Part shown: one piece after another, positions 29,310 through 40,024 of the stretch
Position numbering within the stretch: the stretch's first letter is position 1
How the letters are laid out: every line of letters starts with the position of its first letter
Assembly (NCBI RefSeq): GCF_014205155.1
Contig: NZ_JACHMX010000001.1
Location: forward strand, 5,828,001-5,892,000
Source: Amycolatopsis umgeniensis
GTDB taxonomy: Bacteria; Actinomycetota; Actinomycetes; Mycobacteriales; Pseudonocardiaceae
DNA length: 64,000 bases
Direction: 5' to 3'
Notes under the pieces: model-generated
Databases searched by the model: none
The model's input: the letters and a program-made list of their open reading frames with translations, nothing else
Told to the model about the DNA's origin: nothing
Made by a program: the position numbers and the translations under genes

Positions 29310-30656
29310 TCACGCGATGGCCTCGAGCAGAAGACGGGCCGCGGTGCCGACGGAACCGTCGGCGAGGTTGCCGTAGCCGAGGACCAGCCCGGGTGTGCCA
29401 GAGGTCGTGCGGTAGTCGTCGAGATCGGCCACCCGCAACCCCTTGACCGCGGCCCGCCGCACCACCTCGGCCGCGGATCCGCCCGGCAGGTCCAGCACGA
29501 GATGCAGACCCGCGGCGACGCCGGAGAGCGGCAGCGGGCCGAGCGCGCCGACCAGCGCGTCGCGCCGGGAACGGTAGCGCCGCCGGGCCGCCCGCAGATG
29601 CCGGTCGTACGAGCCGCGTTCGAGGAAGGTCGCGAACGCGAGCTGGTCCAGCGCGGGCGGGGCGGGCGAGGGTTCGACGAGCTCTGTCCACTGTGGAGGC
29701 AGCGCGTACCAGCCGAGGCCGAGCGCGGGGCTGAGCGTCTTGCTGACCGAGCCGAGCAGCGCGACCCTCGCCGGGTCCATGCCCTGCACGGTCCCGACCG
29801 GGCGACGGTCGTAGCGGAACTCGGCGTCGTAGTCGTCCTCGACGATGAGACCGTCGACGTCGCGCGCCCAGTTCAGCAGTCCGGCGCGGCGGGCGGGGGA
29901 CAGGACGGTGCCGGTGGGGAACTGGTGCGCGGGGGTCACGAGGACGGCGCGGACACCGGGCGGGATCTCATCGACGCGGAGGCCGTCTTCGTCGACAGGA
30001 ACGCCGACGACTTCGAGCCCGGCCCGCGTCGCGACGCGGCGGAGTGTCAGCCAGCCGGGTTCCTCGGCCGCGACGCGGGTGATCCCGGCCGCGAGCAGGG
30101 CGCGGCACACGCGGCCGAACCCGTCGGTGACGCCGGACGAGATCCGCACATCGTCGACGACGGCGCCCCGGCAGCGACGGAGGTAGTCGGCCAGTACGGC
30201 GCGGAGACGCGGATGCCCGCCGGGGATGGGGTAGCCGAACTCGCCGTGGGGCACGTTCGCGAGCACTTCGCGGACCGCGTCCGCCCAGCGCTGACGCGGG
30301 AAATGCCGCAGGTCGGGCAGGCCGGGCGCGAGGTCGATCTCCGGCGGAGCGGCCCGGCGCCGGATGGGTTTCGCGGGCTCCGGCCCCGGCGCCGTCCAGC
30401 GCACGACGGTGGCCGAGCCGGTGCGCGCGGCGAGGTAGCCCTCCGCGATCAGTTGCTCGTACGCCTGCGTGATCACCCAGCGGGAGAAGCCCAGATCCGC
30501 GGCGAGGGTGCGGCTGGGCGGCAGCGCGGCGCCGGTGCCGAGCGCGCCTTCGCGGATCACGGTGCGGAGCGCCCTGGTGAGCCGCTCGTGCCGGGGACCC
30601 GGTCCGGAGAGGTCGAGGAGCACGTCCCAAGCCAGATTGGTCTGGGATTTCGTCAT
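29310..30656 (-). CDS. MocR-family (GntR-aminotransferase) PLP-dependent regulator
   Basis: A 448-residue fusion of an N-terminal winged-helix GntR domain (about residues 15-85, LPPSRTLAADLGFSRWVITQAYEQL) with a fold-type I aminotransferase domain. The PLP-binding Lys is in GSVSKTLSP, and VEDDYDAEFRY supplies the Asp that contacts the PLP ring. These regulators sense PLP or an amino acid. It is 3 nt from the convergent ArsR-type stop and diverges from the aldo/keto reductase gene, probably its target. Confidence 0.9.
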   Translation of the reverse strand: MTKSQTNLAWDVLLDLSGPGPRHERLTRALRTVIREGALGTGAALPPSRTLAADLGFSRWVITQAYEQLIAEGYLAARTGSATVVRWTAPGPEPAKPIRRRAAPPEIDLAPGLPDLRHFPRQRWADAVREVLANVPHGEFGYPIPGGHPRLRAVLADYLRRCRGAVVDDVRISSGVTDGFGRVCRALLAAGITRVAAEEPGWLTLRRVATRAGLEVVGVPVDEDGLRVDEIPPGVRAVLVTPAHQFPTGTVLSPARRAGLLNWARDVDGLIVEDDYDAEFRYDRRPVGTVQGMDPARVALLGSVSKTLSPALGLGWYALPPQWTELVEPSPAPPALDQLAFATFLERGSYDRHLRAARRRYRSRRDALVGALGPLPLSGVAAGLHLVLDLPGGSAAEVVRRAAVKGLRVADLDDYRTTSGTPGLVLGYGNLADGSVGTAARLLLEAIA

Positions 30657-30662
30657 GTGAAT

Positions 30663-30674
30663 GGACTGTAGTCC
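30663..30674. promoter_or_regulatory. Palindrome GGACTGTAGTCC between MocR and the aldo/keto reductase
   Basis: GGACT-GT-AGTCC is a short palindrome 6 nt from the MocR start; together with the site at 30694-30703 it could serve as the two-part site bound by MocR-type dimers. Confidence 0.45.
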
Positions 30675-30690
30675 CGGACCGATCCGATCG

Positions 30691-30703
30691 TAAGGTCTAG
30701 ACC
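30691..30703 (+). promoter_or_regulatory. Leaderless -10 box and overlapping GGTCTAGACC palindrome
   Basis: TAAGGT (30691-30696) is 7 nt from ATG 30704, suggesting a leaderless transcript. The perfect palindrome GGTCTAGACC (30694-30703) overlaps it and abuts the ATG, so a bound repressor would block this promoter. The palindrome also resembles a dre core lacking its outer T and A. Confidence 0.5.
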
Positions 30704-31708
30704 ATGGAAAAGGTGGAGCTCGGCCGGACCGGCCGGAAAGTCAGCCAGGTCTCGCTCGGGTGCATGACGATGGGCACCGCCACCGACGAGCGGACCTCGG
30801 CGCGGATCCTGGACGCGTACCTCGACGACGGCGGCGACTTCCTCGACACCGCGAACTGCTACTCGTGGTGGGTGCCCGGCGCGGCGGGCGGGGAGAGCGA
30901 GGAACTGCTCGGCAAACTGCTGAAAGGCAGGCGGGACAAGGTCTTCCTCGCGACGAAGGTGTCGGCCGCGGTCGCCGACGCCGACAGCGCGCGCAAGGGG
31001 TACCACGAGGACGGCAGCGCGGACTGGGACTACATCGGACGCCACTTCGAGGGCGCGGGCGGCGACGTGATCCGGCGCGGCGTCGACGAAAGCCTGCGGC
31101 GGCTCGGCACCGACCACATCGACCTGTACTACATCCACGTCGACGATCGGGCGACTCCGCTGGAGGAGACGTTGTCCGCGCTCGACGAGATCGTCCGCGC
31201 GGGGAAGGTGCGGCACATCGGCTGGAGCAACGTCCGCTCCTGGCGGCTGGAACGGATTCGCGCGCTCGCGGAACGGAACGGATGGGCGTCGCCGGTGGCC
31301 GTCCAGCTCCAGCACTCGTACCTGCGGCCGGTGGCCGATTCGGCGTCGCTGGCCACCGGGGACATGCTCGATTTCCTGCGGGACAACGAAGACATCGCGC
31401 TCGCCGCGTACTCGTCGATCCTGCGCGGCATCTACGACGACTCCGCTCGGCGCCTCGCGCATCCCGTCTGGCAGACCTACGCCGGGCCGGACGGCGAGGC
31501 AAGGATGGCCGCCGTCGACGCGGTGGCGCGGGAAGTGGGGGCGACCGGGAACCAGGTCGCGCTGGCGTGGCTGCTGTGTCAGGCGTCGCCGCGGGTGCTG
31601 CCGCTCATCGGGCCGCGGACCTGGGAGCACTACGAGGCCATCCGGCCGGCCTTCACGCTGGAGCTGAGCGCGTCGCAGCTGGCGGTGCTGGACGGCGCCG
31701 GGAGCTGA
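30704..31708 (+). CDS. Aldo/keto reductase
   Basis: A 334-residue AKR with the expected (alpha/beta)8 landmarks: Asp in FLDTANCY with its Tyr, the Lys in LATKVS, the catalytic His in YYIHVDD, and the C-terminal NADPH-binding VLPLIGPRTWEHYEA segment. It reduces aldehydes or ketones with NADPH in the cytoplasm; the substrate is unknown. Divergent organisation and the operator suggest control by the MocR protein. The stop overlaps the first bases of a family A repeat. Confidence 0.88.
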   Translation: MEKVELGRTGRKVSQVSLGCMTMGTATDERTSARILDAYLDDGGDFLDTANCYSWWVPGAAGGESEELLGKLLKGRRDKVFLATKVSAAVADADSARKGYHEDGSADWDYIGRHFEGAGGDVIRRGVDESLRRLGTDHIDLYYIHVDDRATPLEETLSALDEIVRAGKVRHIGWSNVRSWRLERIRALAERNGWASPVAVQLQHSYLRPVADSASLATGDMLDFLRDNEDIALAAYSSILRGIYDDSARRLAHPVWQTYAGPDGEARMAAVDAVAREVGATGNQVALAWLLCQASPRVLPLIGPRTWEHYEAIRPAFTLELSASQLAVLDGAGS

Positions 31709-31782
31709 AGGGGCCCTTCACCGCATGCGACGCGGTGAAGGGAGCTTTCGCCGCATGGCATGCGGCGAAAGCTCCCCTTCAC
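31706..31782. repeat. Family A palindromic repeat, copy 5 (compound)
   Basis: Two stems: GAAGGGGCCCTTCACCGC pairs with GCGGTGAAGGG, and GGGAGCTTTCGCCGCATG pairs with its complement. It fills the 75 bp between convergent aldo/keto reductase and epoxide hydrolase genes almost completely. Confidence 0.85.
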
Positions 31783-31783
31783 G

Positions 31784-32941
31784 TCACGCCAGTTTGCGGA
31801 AGAACGCCCGGAGGTCCCCGACCAGCAGATCCGGCGCGTCCTGGGTCGCCCAGTGGCTGCCGCGGTCGAATTCCTGCCACGAAACGATGTTCGCGTGGTC
31901 GCGTTCGGCGAAGCGTCGCAGCGGCCGGAAGTCGTAGGCGAAACTCGCCAGCCCGGTCGGCGCGGTCGTCGGCTCGGTCACGTGCTCGGTGTGCTTGTCC
32001 TCGTAGTAGAACCGCGCCGCCGAGGCCGCGGTGTTGGTGAGCCAGTACAGCGTGGCGTTGGTGAGCACGTGGTCGTCGCTCGTGCCCGACAGCAGTTGCG
32101 CGCTCCAGGCGAGCTGCCCGGTCGGTGAGTCGGCCAGCGCGTGCGCGAGGTTCTGCGGAGCGCTCTCCTGGAGCTTCGCGTAGCCGGACATGTCGTCGTT
32201 GAAGGTCTGGAGGAACTGCATGTACTCCAGTTCCTTCTCGGTCATGCCCTCGAACTCCGCCGGGTCCCCGCTCGGGAACGAGAACAGCTGCGTGACGTGC
32301 ACCCCGACGACGTGCTCGGCATCGACGCGGCCGACCTCGGGAGCGACAAAGGAACCGGCGTCGTTCCCGTGCGTGCCGTAGCGCTCGTAGCCCAGCCGGC
32401 GCATCAGCTCGGCCCAAGCGCGGGCGGTGCGGTACCGGTTCCAGCCCTTCTCGCGAGTGGCGCCAGAGAAACCGAAGCCGGGCAGCGACGGGATGACCAC
32501 GTGGAACGCGTCGGCCGCGTCGCCGCCGTGAGACCGAGGGTCGGTCAGCTGGTCGATCAGGTCGAGGTACTCGAAGACCGAGTTCGGCCACCCGTGCGTC
32601 AGGATCAGCGGGGTCGCGTCCGGTTCGGGCGAGCGGACGTGCAGGAAGTGCACGTTTTGCCCGTCGATCTCCGTCGTGAACTGCGGGTACTCGTTGAGCT
32701 TCGCCTCCCACTCCCGCCAGTCGTAGCCGTCACGCCAGTAGGCGACCAGGCGCTGCACGTAGTCGAGGGGCACGCCGTACTCCCAGCCCGGCGTGACCGG
32801 TCCACGCTGCACCCCGTCGGTGATCTGATCGGCGGGCAGTTCGTTCGCCCAGCGGACCCGCGCGAGGCGGTCGGCCAGATCGTCCAATTCGGACTGCGGG
32901 ACGTCGATGCGGAAGGGTCTGATCTCGGTGTTCTCGTTCAT
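31784..32941 (-). CDS. Epoxide hydrolase (alpha/beta-hydrolase, EHN domain)
   Basis: A 385-residue protein with the N-terminal EHN domain ([19 protein letters not shown] to [15 protein letters not shown]) and an alpha/beta-hydrolase core. HGWPNS is the oxyanion-hole motif, HGNDAGS contains the probable Asp nucleophile, and DRGSHWA near the end contains the catalytic His. It opens epoxides to diols without cofactors. ATG 32941 is the best start. It diverges from the WYL regulator across a clear operator. Confidence 0.88.
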   Translation of the reverse strand: MNENTEIRPFRIDVPQSELDDLADRLARVRWANELPADQITDGVQRGPVTPGWEYGVPLDYVQRLVAYWRDGYDWREWEAKLNEYPQFTTEIDGQNVHFLHVRSPEPDATPLILTHGWPNSVFEYLDLIDQLTDPRSHGGDAADAFHVVIPSLPGFGFSGATREKGWNRYRTARAWAELMRRLGYERYGTHGNDAGSFVAPEVGRVDAEHVVGVHVTQLFSFPSGDPAEFEGMTEKELEYMQFLQTFNDDMSGYAKLQESAPQNLAHALADSPTGQLAWSAQLLSGTSDDHVLTNATLYWLTNTAASAARFYYEDKHTEHVTEPTTAPTGLASFAYDFRPLRRFAERDHANIVSWQEFDRGSHWATQDAPDLLVGDLRAFFRKLA

Positions 32942-32960
32942 GAGACCAAGGTAAGCTCTC

Positions 32961-32983
32961 ATTAGGAACATCCCGTTCCTAAT
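32961..32983. promoter_or_regulatory. Operator between the epoxide hydrolase and the WYL regulator
   Basis: ATTAGGAAC and GTTCCTAAT form a perfect 9-bp inverted repeat with a 5-nt spacer, 19 nt from each gene start (32941 and 33003). Confidence 0.75.
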
Positions 32984-33002
32984 GGGAAGGCAGTCTCGAA
33001 AA

Positions 33003-33959
33003 ATGTTGGAAACTTCGGCAAGACTGCTGAGCTTGCTCTCCCTTTTGCAGACTCCCCGTGACTGGACCGGCACTGAACTGGCAGAACGCCTCGAAGTGAG
33101 CTCCCGGACGATCCGCAACGACGTCGAGCGGCTGCGCGCGCTCGGCTACCCGGTGAACGCGACCCGGGGTTCCGTCGGCGGCTACCGGCTCGGCGCGGGC
33201 GCCGATCTGCCGCCGCTGCTGCTGGACGACGAGGAGGCCGTCGCCGTCGCGATAGGACTCCGCACGGCGGCCGGGGGCACCATCGCGGGCGTCGAGGAGA
33301 CGTCGTTGCGCGCGCTCGCGAAGCTGGAGCAGGTGCTGCCCTCGCGGCTGAGGCGCCGCGTCAACGCGTTGCAGGCGTACACGATCCCCGTGCCCAGGGA
33401 CGAACCCGGACCGCGGGTCGACGCGAAGACGCTCACCGTCCTGACGGCCGCCTGCCGCGACCACGAGCAGTTGCGTTTCGGCTACCGGGCCCACGACGGC
33501 TCGGAAAGCGTCCGCAAGGTCGAGCCGTACCGTTTGGTCAACTGGGGGCGCCGCTGGTACCTCGTCGCCTGGGACCTCGACCGCGGCGACTGGCGCACCT
33601 ACCGCGTCGACAGGCTGACCCCGCGTGTCCCGATCGGACCCCGGTTCACCCCGCGCGAGCTGCCCGAGGACGTCACGGACCGGGTGCGGCGCGGCGTCTC
33701 GTCCGCCGCTTGGCGCTACCGGGCCGACGTCACCGTGCACGCACCGGCCGACGAGGTGACGGCGCGGATCAACCCGGCCGTCGGCACGGTGGAGGCCATC
33801 GACGCGGACACGTGCGTGCTGCACACCGGCGCCGACAGCATCGAGACCCTGGCCGTCCACTTAGGACTGCTCAATCACCCCTTCCGGGTCACCGAACCGC
33901 CGCAGTTGGTCGACCACCTGCGCACCTTGGCCGACCGATTCCGCGACGCCACCCGCTAG
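33003..33959 (+). CDS. YafY-type HTH and WYL-domain transcriptional regulator
   Basis: A 318-residue protein: an N-terminal HTH ([20 protein letters not shown]) followed by a WYL ligand-binding domain ([10 protein letters not shown]) and a WCX C-terminal segment. I prefer ATG 33003 ([16 protein letters not shown], the usual start of this family) over 32982, which lies in the operator. WYL proteins sense nucleic acid ligands or small molecules. It probably controls the divergent epoxide hydrolase and itself. Confidence 0.88.
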   Translation: MLETSARLLSLLSLLQTPRDWTGTELAERLEVSSRTIRNDVERLRALGYPVNATRGSVGGYRLGAGADLPPLLLDDEEAVAVAIGLRTAAGGTIAGVEETSLRALAKLEQVLPSRLRRRVNALQAYTIPVPRDEPGPRVDAKTLTVLTAACRDHEQLRFGYRAHDGSESVRKVEPYRLVNWGRRWYLVAWDLDRGDWRTYRVDRLTPRVPIGPRFTPRELPEDVTDRVRRGVSSAAWRYRADVTVHAPADEVTARINPAVGTVEAIDADTCVLHTGADSIETLAVHLGLLNHPFRVTEPPQLVDHLRTLADRFRDATR

Positions 33960-33969
33960 CTCCGCCCGA

Positions 33970-34135
33970 CCACGCGTGATTGGAGACGGATCTCGCGTGT
34001 TTGGGCGGCGATCTCCCGTGTTTGAAGACGGAACACGCCGCCGCAGGGTGTTCCGCCTCCAGACACGCGTGATCGCCGCTTGAGCACGCGAGATCCGTCT
34101 CCAATCACGCGAGATCCGTCTCCAAGCACGGGAGG
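33970..34135. repeat. Family B 21-bp-phased inverted repeat array, copy 2
   Basis: The fullest array: three forward units (CTCGCGTGATTGGAGACGGA type), a centre of about 20-25 bp, then three reverse-complement units (CCGTCTCCAATCACGCGAGA type), each 21 bp. It occupies the whole convergent gap between the WYL gene and the sulfatase-fold gene. Confidence 0.85.
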
Positions 34136-35839
34136 TCAGTGCGCGAAGGTGGTCAGGAACCGGTCCCGGAACGTGTCCATCCGCCAGACCGGCGCGTTCC
34201 GGTCCGGGTTCAGGCCCTCCTGCCAGTTCCACGCGGCGACCTTGCCGAGTACGGCCTCGTCCCGCGTGACGACGGTGATCGGGACGTCGCGATCCGCGCC
34301 TTCGCCCGCGACGATCGGATTCGGCTGGTGGTCGCCGAGGAACACCAGCACGAGATCGTCGTCCCCGTACGTTTCCACGTACGAGATGAGCGAGTTCAGC
34401 GAATAGGCGATCGAGTCGCCGTACGCGCCGCGCACCTTGGCGGGGTCGGTGAACACCTCGTCGGGCGTTTTCCCTTGCGAGGGCATGGGGTTGTAGATCG
34501 AACCGTCGCCGACGGCGGTCCAGTCGACCAGGCGGGGGAGCGGCGTCCACGGCCAGTGGCTGGTGACGAGATCGATTTCCGCCATCAGCGGCGGGCGGTC
34601 CTGTTTTCGACGTTCCAGTGTGCGTTCGGCGCGTTGGAAAGCCGAAAGCGTGAACTGGTCCGGCATCGTGGCGTAGGAGAACGGCGGGCCGTGGTACCCG
34701 ATGCCGCGCGAGTCGTAGTAGCGGTCGTAGCCGTAGACCTTGCCCTCCGGCCAGTCCTCGGTGTGCGCCGGGACGACGCCGACGGTCTCCCAGCCCGCGC
34801 GTTCGAACGCGCCGCCGAGGGTGAACCGGTCGGTCTTCACGAAGTCGTCGTAGCGGTGCTGGCTGTCGACCCAGACCCCGGACTGGAACGTGGAGTGCGC
34901 GAGCCAGCTTCCCGCGCTCGTGGTCGGCGACGTCAGGAACGCGCTGCGCGAGCCGTACCCGGCGTTCTTCAGCCGCGCGGTCCCGGCGTCGAGAACCGCG
35001 TCGACCTTGGGCGCGATGTCGGAGTCCTGGACGGCCACCCGCCCGTAGCTCTCGATGAAGGTGAACAGGACGTCCTTGCCGCGCAAGGCGTTCAGCAGCC
35101 CGGACGGCGGAGTGCCGCGAAAGGCGTCGACGGAGACTTCCTCGGCGAAGGCCTGACGGTCGCGGATACCGGCCCGCACCTGGCGGAGGTCGTCGTAGGC
35201 GAAGGCGACAGCGCTGCGCGACGCGAGCGGCTGCCCCGGCGCGAGCTGCGCGCCGAACACCGCGCACACGATCCAGATCACGCTGAGCACGGCGACCACC
35301 CGGGTCGACGCGGTGCGGCGTCCGGCCACCACCCGGCTCAGCCGCAGCATCGCCAGCGCCATCAGCACGATCACGACCACGGCCAGCAACGCCAGCCCGA
35401 GGAACGACGCGATCGCGCCCGTCCGGCCGATCGACGTGCCGAGCAGGTCGACGCCGTTGCCGAGCACACCCCAGTCGAACACCGGGTTGAACCGCCGGTT
35501 CAGCGCGAGCCCGAAGCCGATGTCGATGGCCTTGACGACGGTCAGGAGCCCGAGGACCGCGCCGGCGGACAACGCGACCGTCCGCCGGGCGCCGTCGCGC
35601 AGCATGAGCACGACGGCCACCCCGAGCAGCGCTTCCACCGGCAGCCGCACGAACGCCTCCGGCGTCAGCCTGTCGAGGTCGTTCGGCACGAGCAGGGCGA
35701 ACAGCACCAGGACCGAGCTCAGGGTCGTCACCGCGCTGGACGCGATTTCGCGGGCGGCCGTCCGGTCGCCCGGCAGGCCCACCAGGGCGGGACGCGTGAA
35801 AACGGTCAACGCAGGTTCCTTCCAGGGGACGGCCTTCAT
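34136..35839 (-). CDS. Membrane-anchored alkaline phosphatase/sulfatase-superfamily protein
   Basis: A 567-residue protein with five predicted transmembrane helices in the first 215 residues and a large extracytoplasmic domain with FTFIESYGR and LGDHQPNP. This resembles LtaS-type phosphoglycerol transferases and membrane sulfatases. The nucleophile is probably in TSPTTSAGSW. It may modify a cell-envelope polymer or lipid by transferring a phospho-group (inference). Because actinomycetes usually lack lipoteichoic acid synthases of the Firmicutes type, the substrate is uncertain. Confidence 0.78.
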   Translation of the reverse strand: MKAVPWKEPALTVFTRPALVGLPGDRTAAREIASSAVTTLSSVLVLFALLVPNDLDRLTPEAFVRLPVEALLGVAVVLMLRDGARRTVALSAGAVLGLLTVVKAIDIGFGLALNRRFNPVFDWGVLGNGVDLLGTSIGRTGAIASFLGLALLAVVVIVLMALAMLRLSRVVAGRRTASTRVVAVLSVIWIVCAVFGAQLAPGQPLASRSAVAFAYDDLRQVRAGIRDRQAFAEEVSVDAFRGTPPSGLLNALRGKDVLFTFIESYGRVAVQDSDIAPKVDAVLDAGTARLKNAGYGSRSAFLTSPTTSAGSWLAHSTFQSGVWVDSQHRYDDFVKTDRFTLGGAFERAGWETVGVVPAHTEDWPEGKVYGYDRYYDSRGIGYHGPPFSYATMPDQFTLSAFQRAERTLERRKQDRPPLMAEIDLVTSHWPWTPLPRLVDWTAVGDGSIYNPMPSQGKTPDEVFTDPAKVRGAYGDSIAYSLNSLISYVETYGDDDLVLVFLGDHQPNPIVAGEGADRDVPITVVTRDEAVLGKVAAWNWQEGLNPDRNAPVWRMDTFRDRFLTTFAH

Positions 35840-35880
35840 CGGGTTACACGGAATGCGGGACCGGTCGGTTCAACGGCCGG

Positions 35881-35886
35881 TAATCT
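35881..35886 (+). promoter_or_regulatory. -10 box of the leaderless gene at 35893
   Basis: TAATCT ends 6 nt before GTG 35893; no ribosome site precedes the start. Confidence 0.45.
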
Positions 35887-35892
35887 GCGCCG

Positions 35893-36408
35893 GTGAGTGA
35901 CGAGATCTGGGCCGCCCTCGCGGCGACACCCCTCGAAGAGGTGCGACGGCGTGCCGCGGCTGTCGACGCGATCACCGAGATCACGCCGATCGCGGTGGAC
36001 GGTGCCGAGCGGTTCGCCTGGAACGACGGCGGCGGGCAGTCGGCCGTCTGGTATTTCACCCCGGACGGGCGTGCCCTGCTGCTGACCTTCGACCACGAGT
36101 CGGACCTGAACCTTTACGCCGAGGAGGACTACTCGGTGCAGGAGGCGCTCTATGGCGGCGTCCCCGAAGACCTCGTCGAGCTGGTGCGGAACCGTCCCGA
36201 GAACTACGAGTCCCTGAACCTCACGGACCAGGACACGGGAGCCACGATCCACTACGCCGGTGGCGTGTTCTGGTTCGACGGCGAGCGGTGGACGCAGGCC
36301 GAAGGCTTCGTCGAGCACTGCCGCCGGGAAGGCCTGGACCCGCTGAGCGAGTCGGGCTTCACCTACTGCCTCGGCGTTTACCGCTTCGGCGAGGAGTTCA
36401 CTGGCTGA
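35893..36408 (+). CDS. Conserved hypothetical protein, acidic
   Basis: A soluble, acidic protein of 171 residues starting at GTG 35893 (leaderless). It has no signal peptide or membrane helix. Segments such as GRALLLTFDHESDLN, GGVPEDLVELVRNRPENY and GFTYCLGVYRFGEEFTG suggest a compact alpha/beta fold, but I recognise no family. The gene is codon-biased like its neighbours and is followed by the PhoD-like gene after 49 nt. Confidence 0.65.
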   Translation: MSDEIWAALAATPLEEVRRRAAAVDAITEITPIAVDGAERFAWNDGGGQSAVWYFTPDGRALLLTFDHESDLNLYAEEDYSVQEALYGGVPEDLVELVRNRPENYESLNLTDQDTGATIHYAGGVFWFDGERWTQAEGFVEHCRREGLDPLSESGFTYCLGVYRFGEEFTG

Positions 36409-36457
36409 CGTCCCGCTCAGCGCACGATCTTGGCCCGGTTGTGGCACCGTTTCAGGC

Positions 36458-38044
36458 ATGAGTCTGCGCCTGGGCCCGCTGCTGCGGCATGTCGACGCGA
36501 CCTCGGCGACGGTATGGGTCGAGACGGCCACCGCCGGTGAGGTCGAGGTCCTCGGCACGACGGCGCGGACGTTCGAGATCCGCGGCCACCACTACGCCCT
36601 GCTGGTGCTGACCGGACTGGAACCCGGCACGTGCACCGACTACGAGGTGCGCGTGGACGGTGAGAAGGTGTGGCCCGACAAGGGGTCCGAGTTCCCGCCC
36701 AGTCGCATCCGGACGTTGCCCGAGCACGAATCGCGGGTCCGGCTCGTGTTCGGCTCCTGCCGCAAACCGCACGACGGCGACGTCTACGGCCCGGACGCGC
36801 TGGCCGCGTACGCCCGCCGGATGGCGGACGGCGAGGAGACCGAATGGCCGGAAGCGTTGCTGATGCTCGGCGACCAGGTCTACGCCGACGAGACCACCGA
36901 CGAAACGCAGGAGTGGCTGAAGCAGCGTCGGGACACCTCGAAACCGCCGGGCACCGAGGTGACGGATTTCGAGGAGTACACCCACCTCTACCTCGAAGCC
37001 TGGGGCGAACCGTCGATCCGCTGGCTGCTGTCCACCGTGCCGACGTCGATGATCTTCGACGACCACGACGTCCGCGACGACTGGAACACCTCCTGCGCCT
37101 GGCAGCGGCAGATGCGCGCGCAGCCGTGGTGGAAGGAACGCCTGCGCGGCGCGATCATGTCGTACTGGGTCTACCAGCATCTCGGGAATCTCGGCCCCGC
37201 CGAACTCGCCGAGGACTCGACCTTCCAGAAGGCCGTCACCTCCGGCGGTGACAACGCGGACCTGCTCGTCGCGTACGCCGACGAGGCCGACAACGAACGC
37301 GACGGCACCAAAGGCGCGCGCTGGAGTTACCGCCGCGACTTCGGCGGCGTGCGGCTGCTGGTCATCGACAGCCGGGCCGGCCGGATCCTCGCGGGCGGAA
37401 CCCGGTCCATGGTCGACGACGACGAGTTCGACTGGATCGAGGAGAACGCCTCCGCGCCGTGCGACCACCTGCTCATCGGATCGTCGCTGCCGTGGCTGCT
37501 GCCACCGGTCATCTCCCACCTGCAGTCCCTGAACGAGCGGGCCTGCGAACGGCCAGGGTGGCGAGGACGGCTCGCGGAGAAGATCCGGCAGGCGGGCGAC
37601 CTCGAACACTGGGCGGCGTTCCGCGCGTCGTTCGACCGGCTCGCCGCGATGATCGCCCGTGAGGGACGGCGGGAGGATCCGCCCGCCACGATCGCGGTGC
37701 TCTCCGGCGACGTCCACCACGCGTACATCGCCGAGGCGCGCTACCCCGAGCCGGTGACGTCGACGGTCTACCAGCTCACTTGCTCGCCGGTCCACAACGC
37801 GATGCCCCGGCAGCTCCGCGCGGCCTTCGCCGCCACCTGGTCGCCCCGGGTGGCGTCCCTCGCGCGCCGGTGGGCGGAGCGGGGCGGCGTCGAACCCCTT
37901 CCGCTCGACTGGCGGAAGACGTCGGGACCGTATTTCGGCAACGTGGTCGCCACGGTCGAGACCTCCGGCAGGTCCGCCGTCACGACCATCGAACAGGCCA
38001 CCGGCGACGGGCTGATCGAGGTGGCTCGGCAGAGGCTGGCTTGA
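36458..38044 (+). CDS. PhoD-like metallophosphoesterase
   Basis: A 528-residue protein of the alkaline phosphatase D class: an N-terminal immunoglobulin-like domain (residues 1-90, LGPLLRHVDATSATVWV), then a calcineurin-type metal site with FGSCRK, MLGDQVYADE, FDDHDVRDDW and SGDVHHAY. No Tat signal peptide is present, unlike secreted PhoD, so it acts in the cytoplasm or is exported by another route. It cleaves phosphate mono- or diesters with metal ions; the substrate is unknown. No PHO box was seen. Confidence 0.87.
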   Translation: MSLRLGPLLRHVDATSATVWVETATAGEVEVLGTTARTFEIRGHHYALLVLTGLEPGTCTDYEVRVDGEKVWPDKGSEFPPSRIRTLPEHESRVRLVFGSCRKPHDGDVYGPDALAAYARRMADGEETEWPEALLMLGDQVYADETTDETQEWLKQRRDTSKPPGTEVTDFEEYTHLYLEAWGEPSIRWLLSTVPTSMIFDDHDVRDDWNTSCAWQRQMRAQPWWKERLRGAIMSYWVYQHLGNLGPAELAEDSTFQKAVTSGGDNADLLVAYADEADNERDGTKGARWSYRRDFGGVRLLVIDSRAGRILAGGTRSMVDDDEFDWIEENASAPCDHLLIGSSLPWLLPPVISHLQSLNERACERPGWRGRLAEKIRQAGDLEHWAAFRASFDRLAAMIAREGRREDPPATIAVLSGDVHHAYIAEARYPEPVTSTVYQLTCSPVHNAMPRQLRAAFAATWSPRVASLARRWAERGGVEPLPLDWRKTSGPYFGNVVATVETSGRSAVTTIEQATGDGLIEVARQRLA

Positions 38045-38061
38045 GCCGTTTTCGCGCTCGG

Positions 38062-38067
38062 TAATAT
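38062..38067 (+). promoter_or_regulatory. -10 box of leaderless htpG promoter
   Basis: TAATAT ends 6 nt before GTG 38074, and TTGAGC at 38041-38046 could be the -35 with a short 15-bp spacer. The PhoD stop codon lies within this promoter. No HAIR/CIRCE element is visible. Confidence 0.5.
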
Positions 38068-38073
38068 CGCCGC

Positions 38074-39936
<1,863 letters not shown>

Positions 39937-39942
39937 GGCGGG

Positions 39943-40021
39943 GCTGAAGGGGACTTTCCCCGCATAAGACGCCACGAAGGGGCCCTTCACCGCATCACAT
40001 GCGGTGAAGGGCCCCTTCAGC
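39943..40021. repeat. Family A palindromic repeat, copy 6 (compound)
   Basis: A half unit (GCTGAAGGGGACTTTCCCC) precedes a perfect 20-bp stem with a 3-nt loop (GAAGGGGCCCTTCACCGCAT, 39976-39995, with 39999-40018). It lies between the convergent htpG and permease genes. Confidence 0.88.
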
Positions 40022-40024
40022 CCT

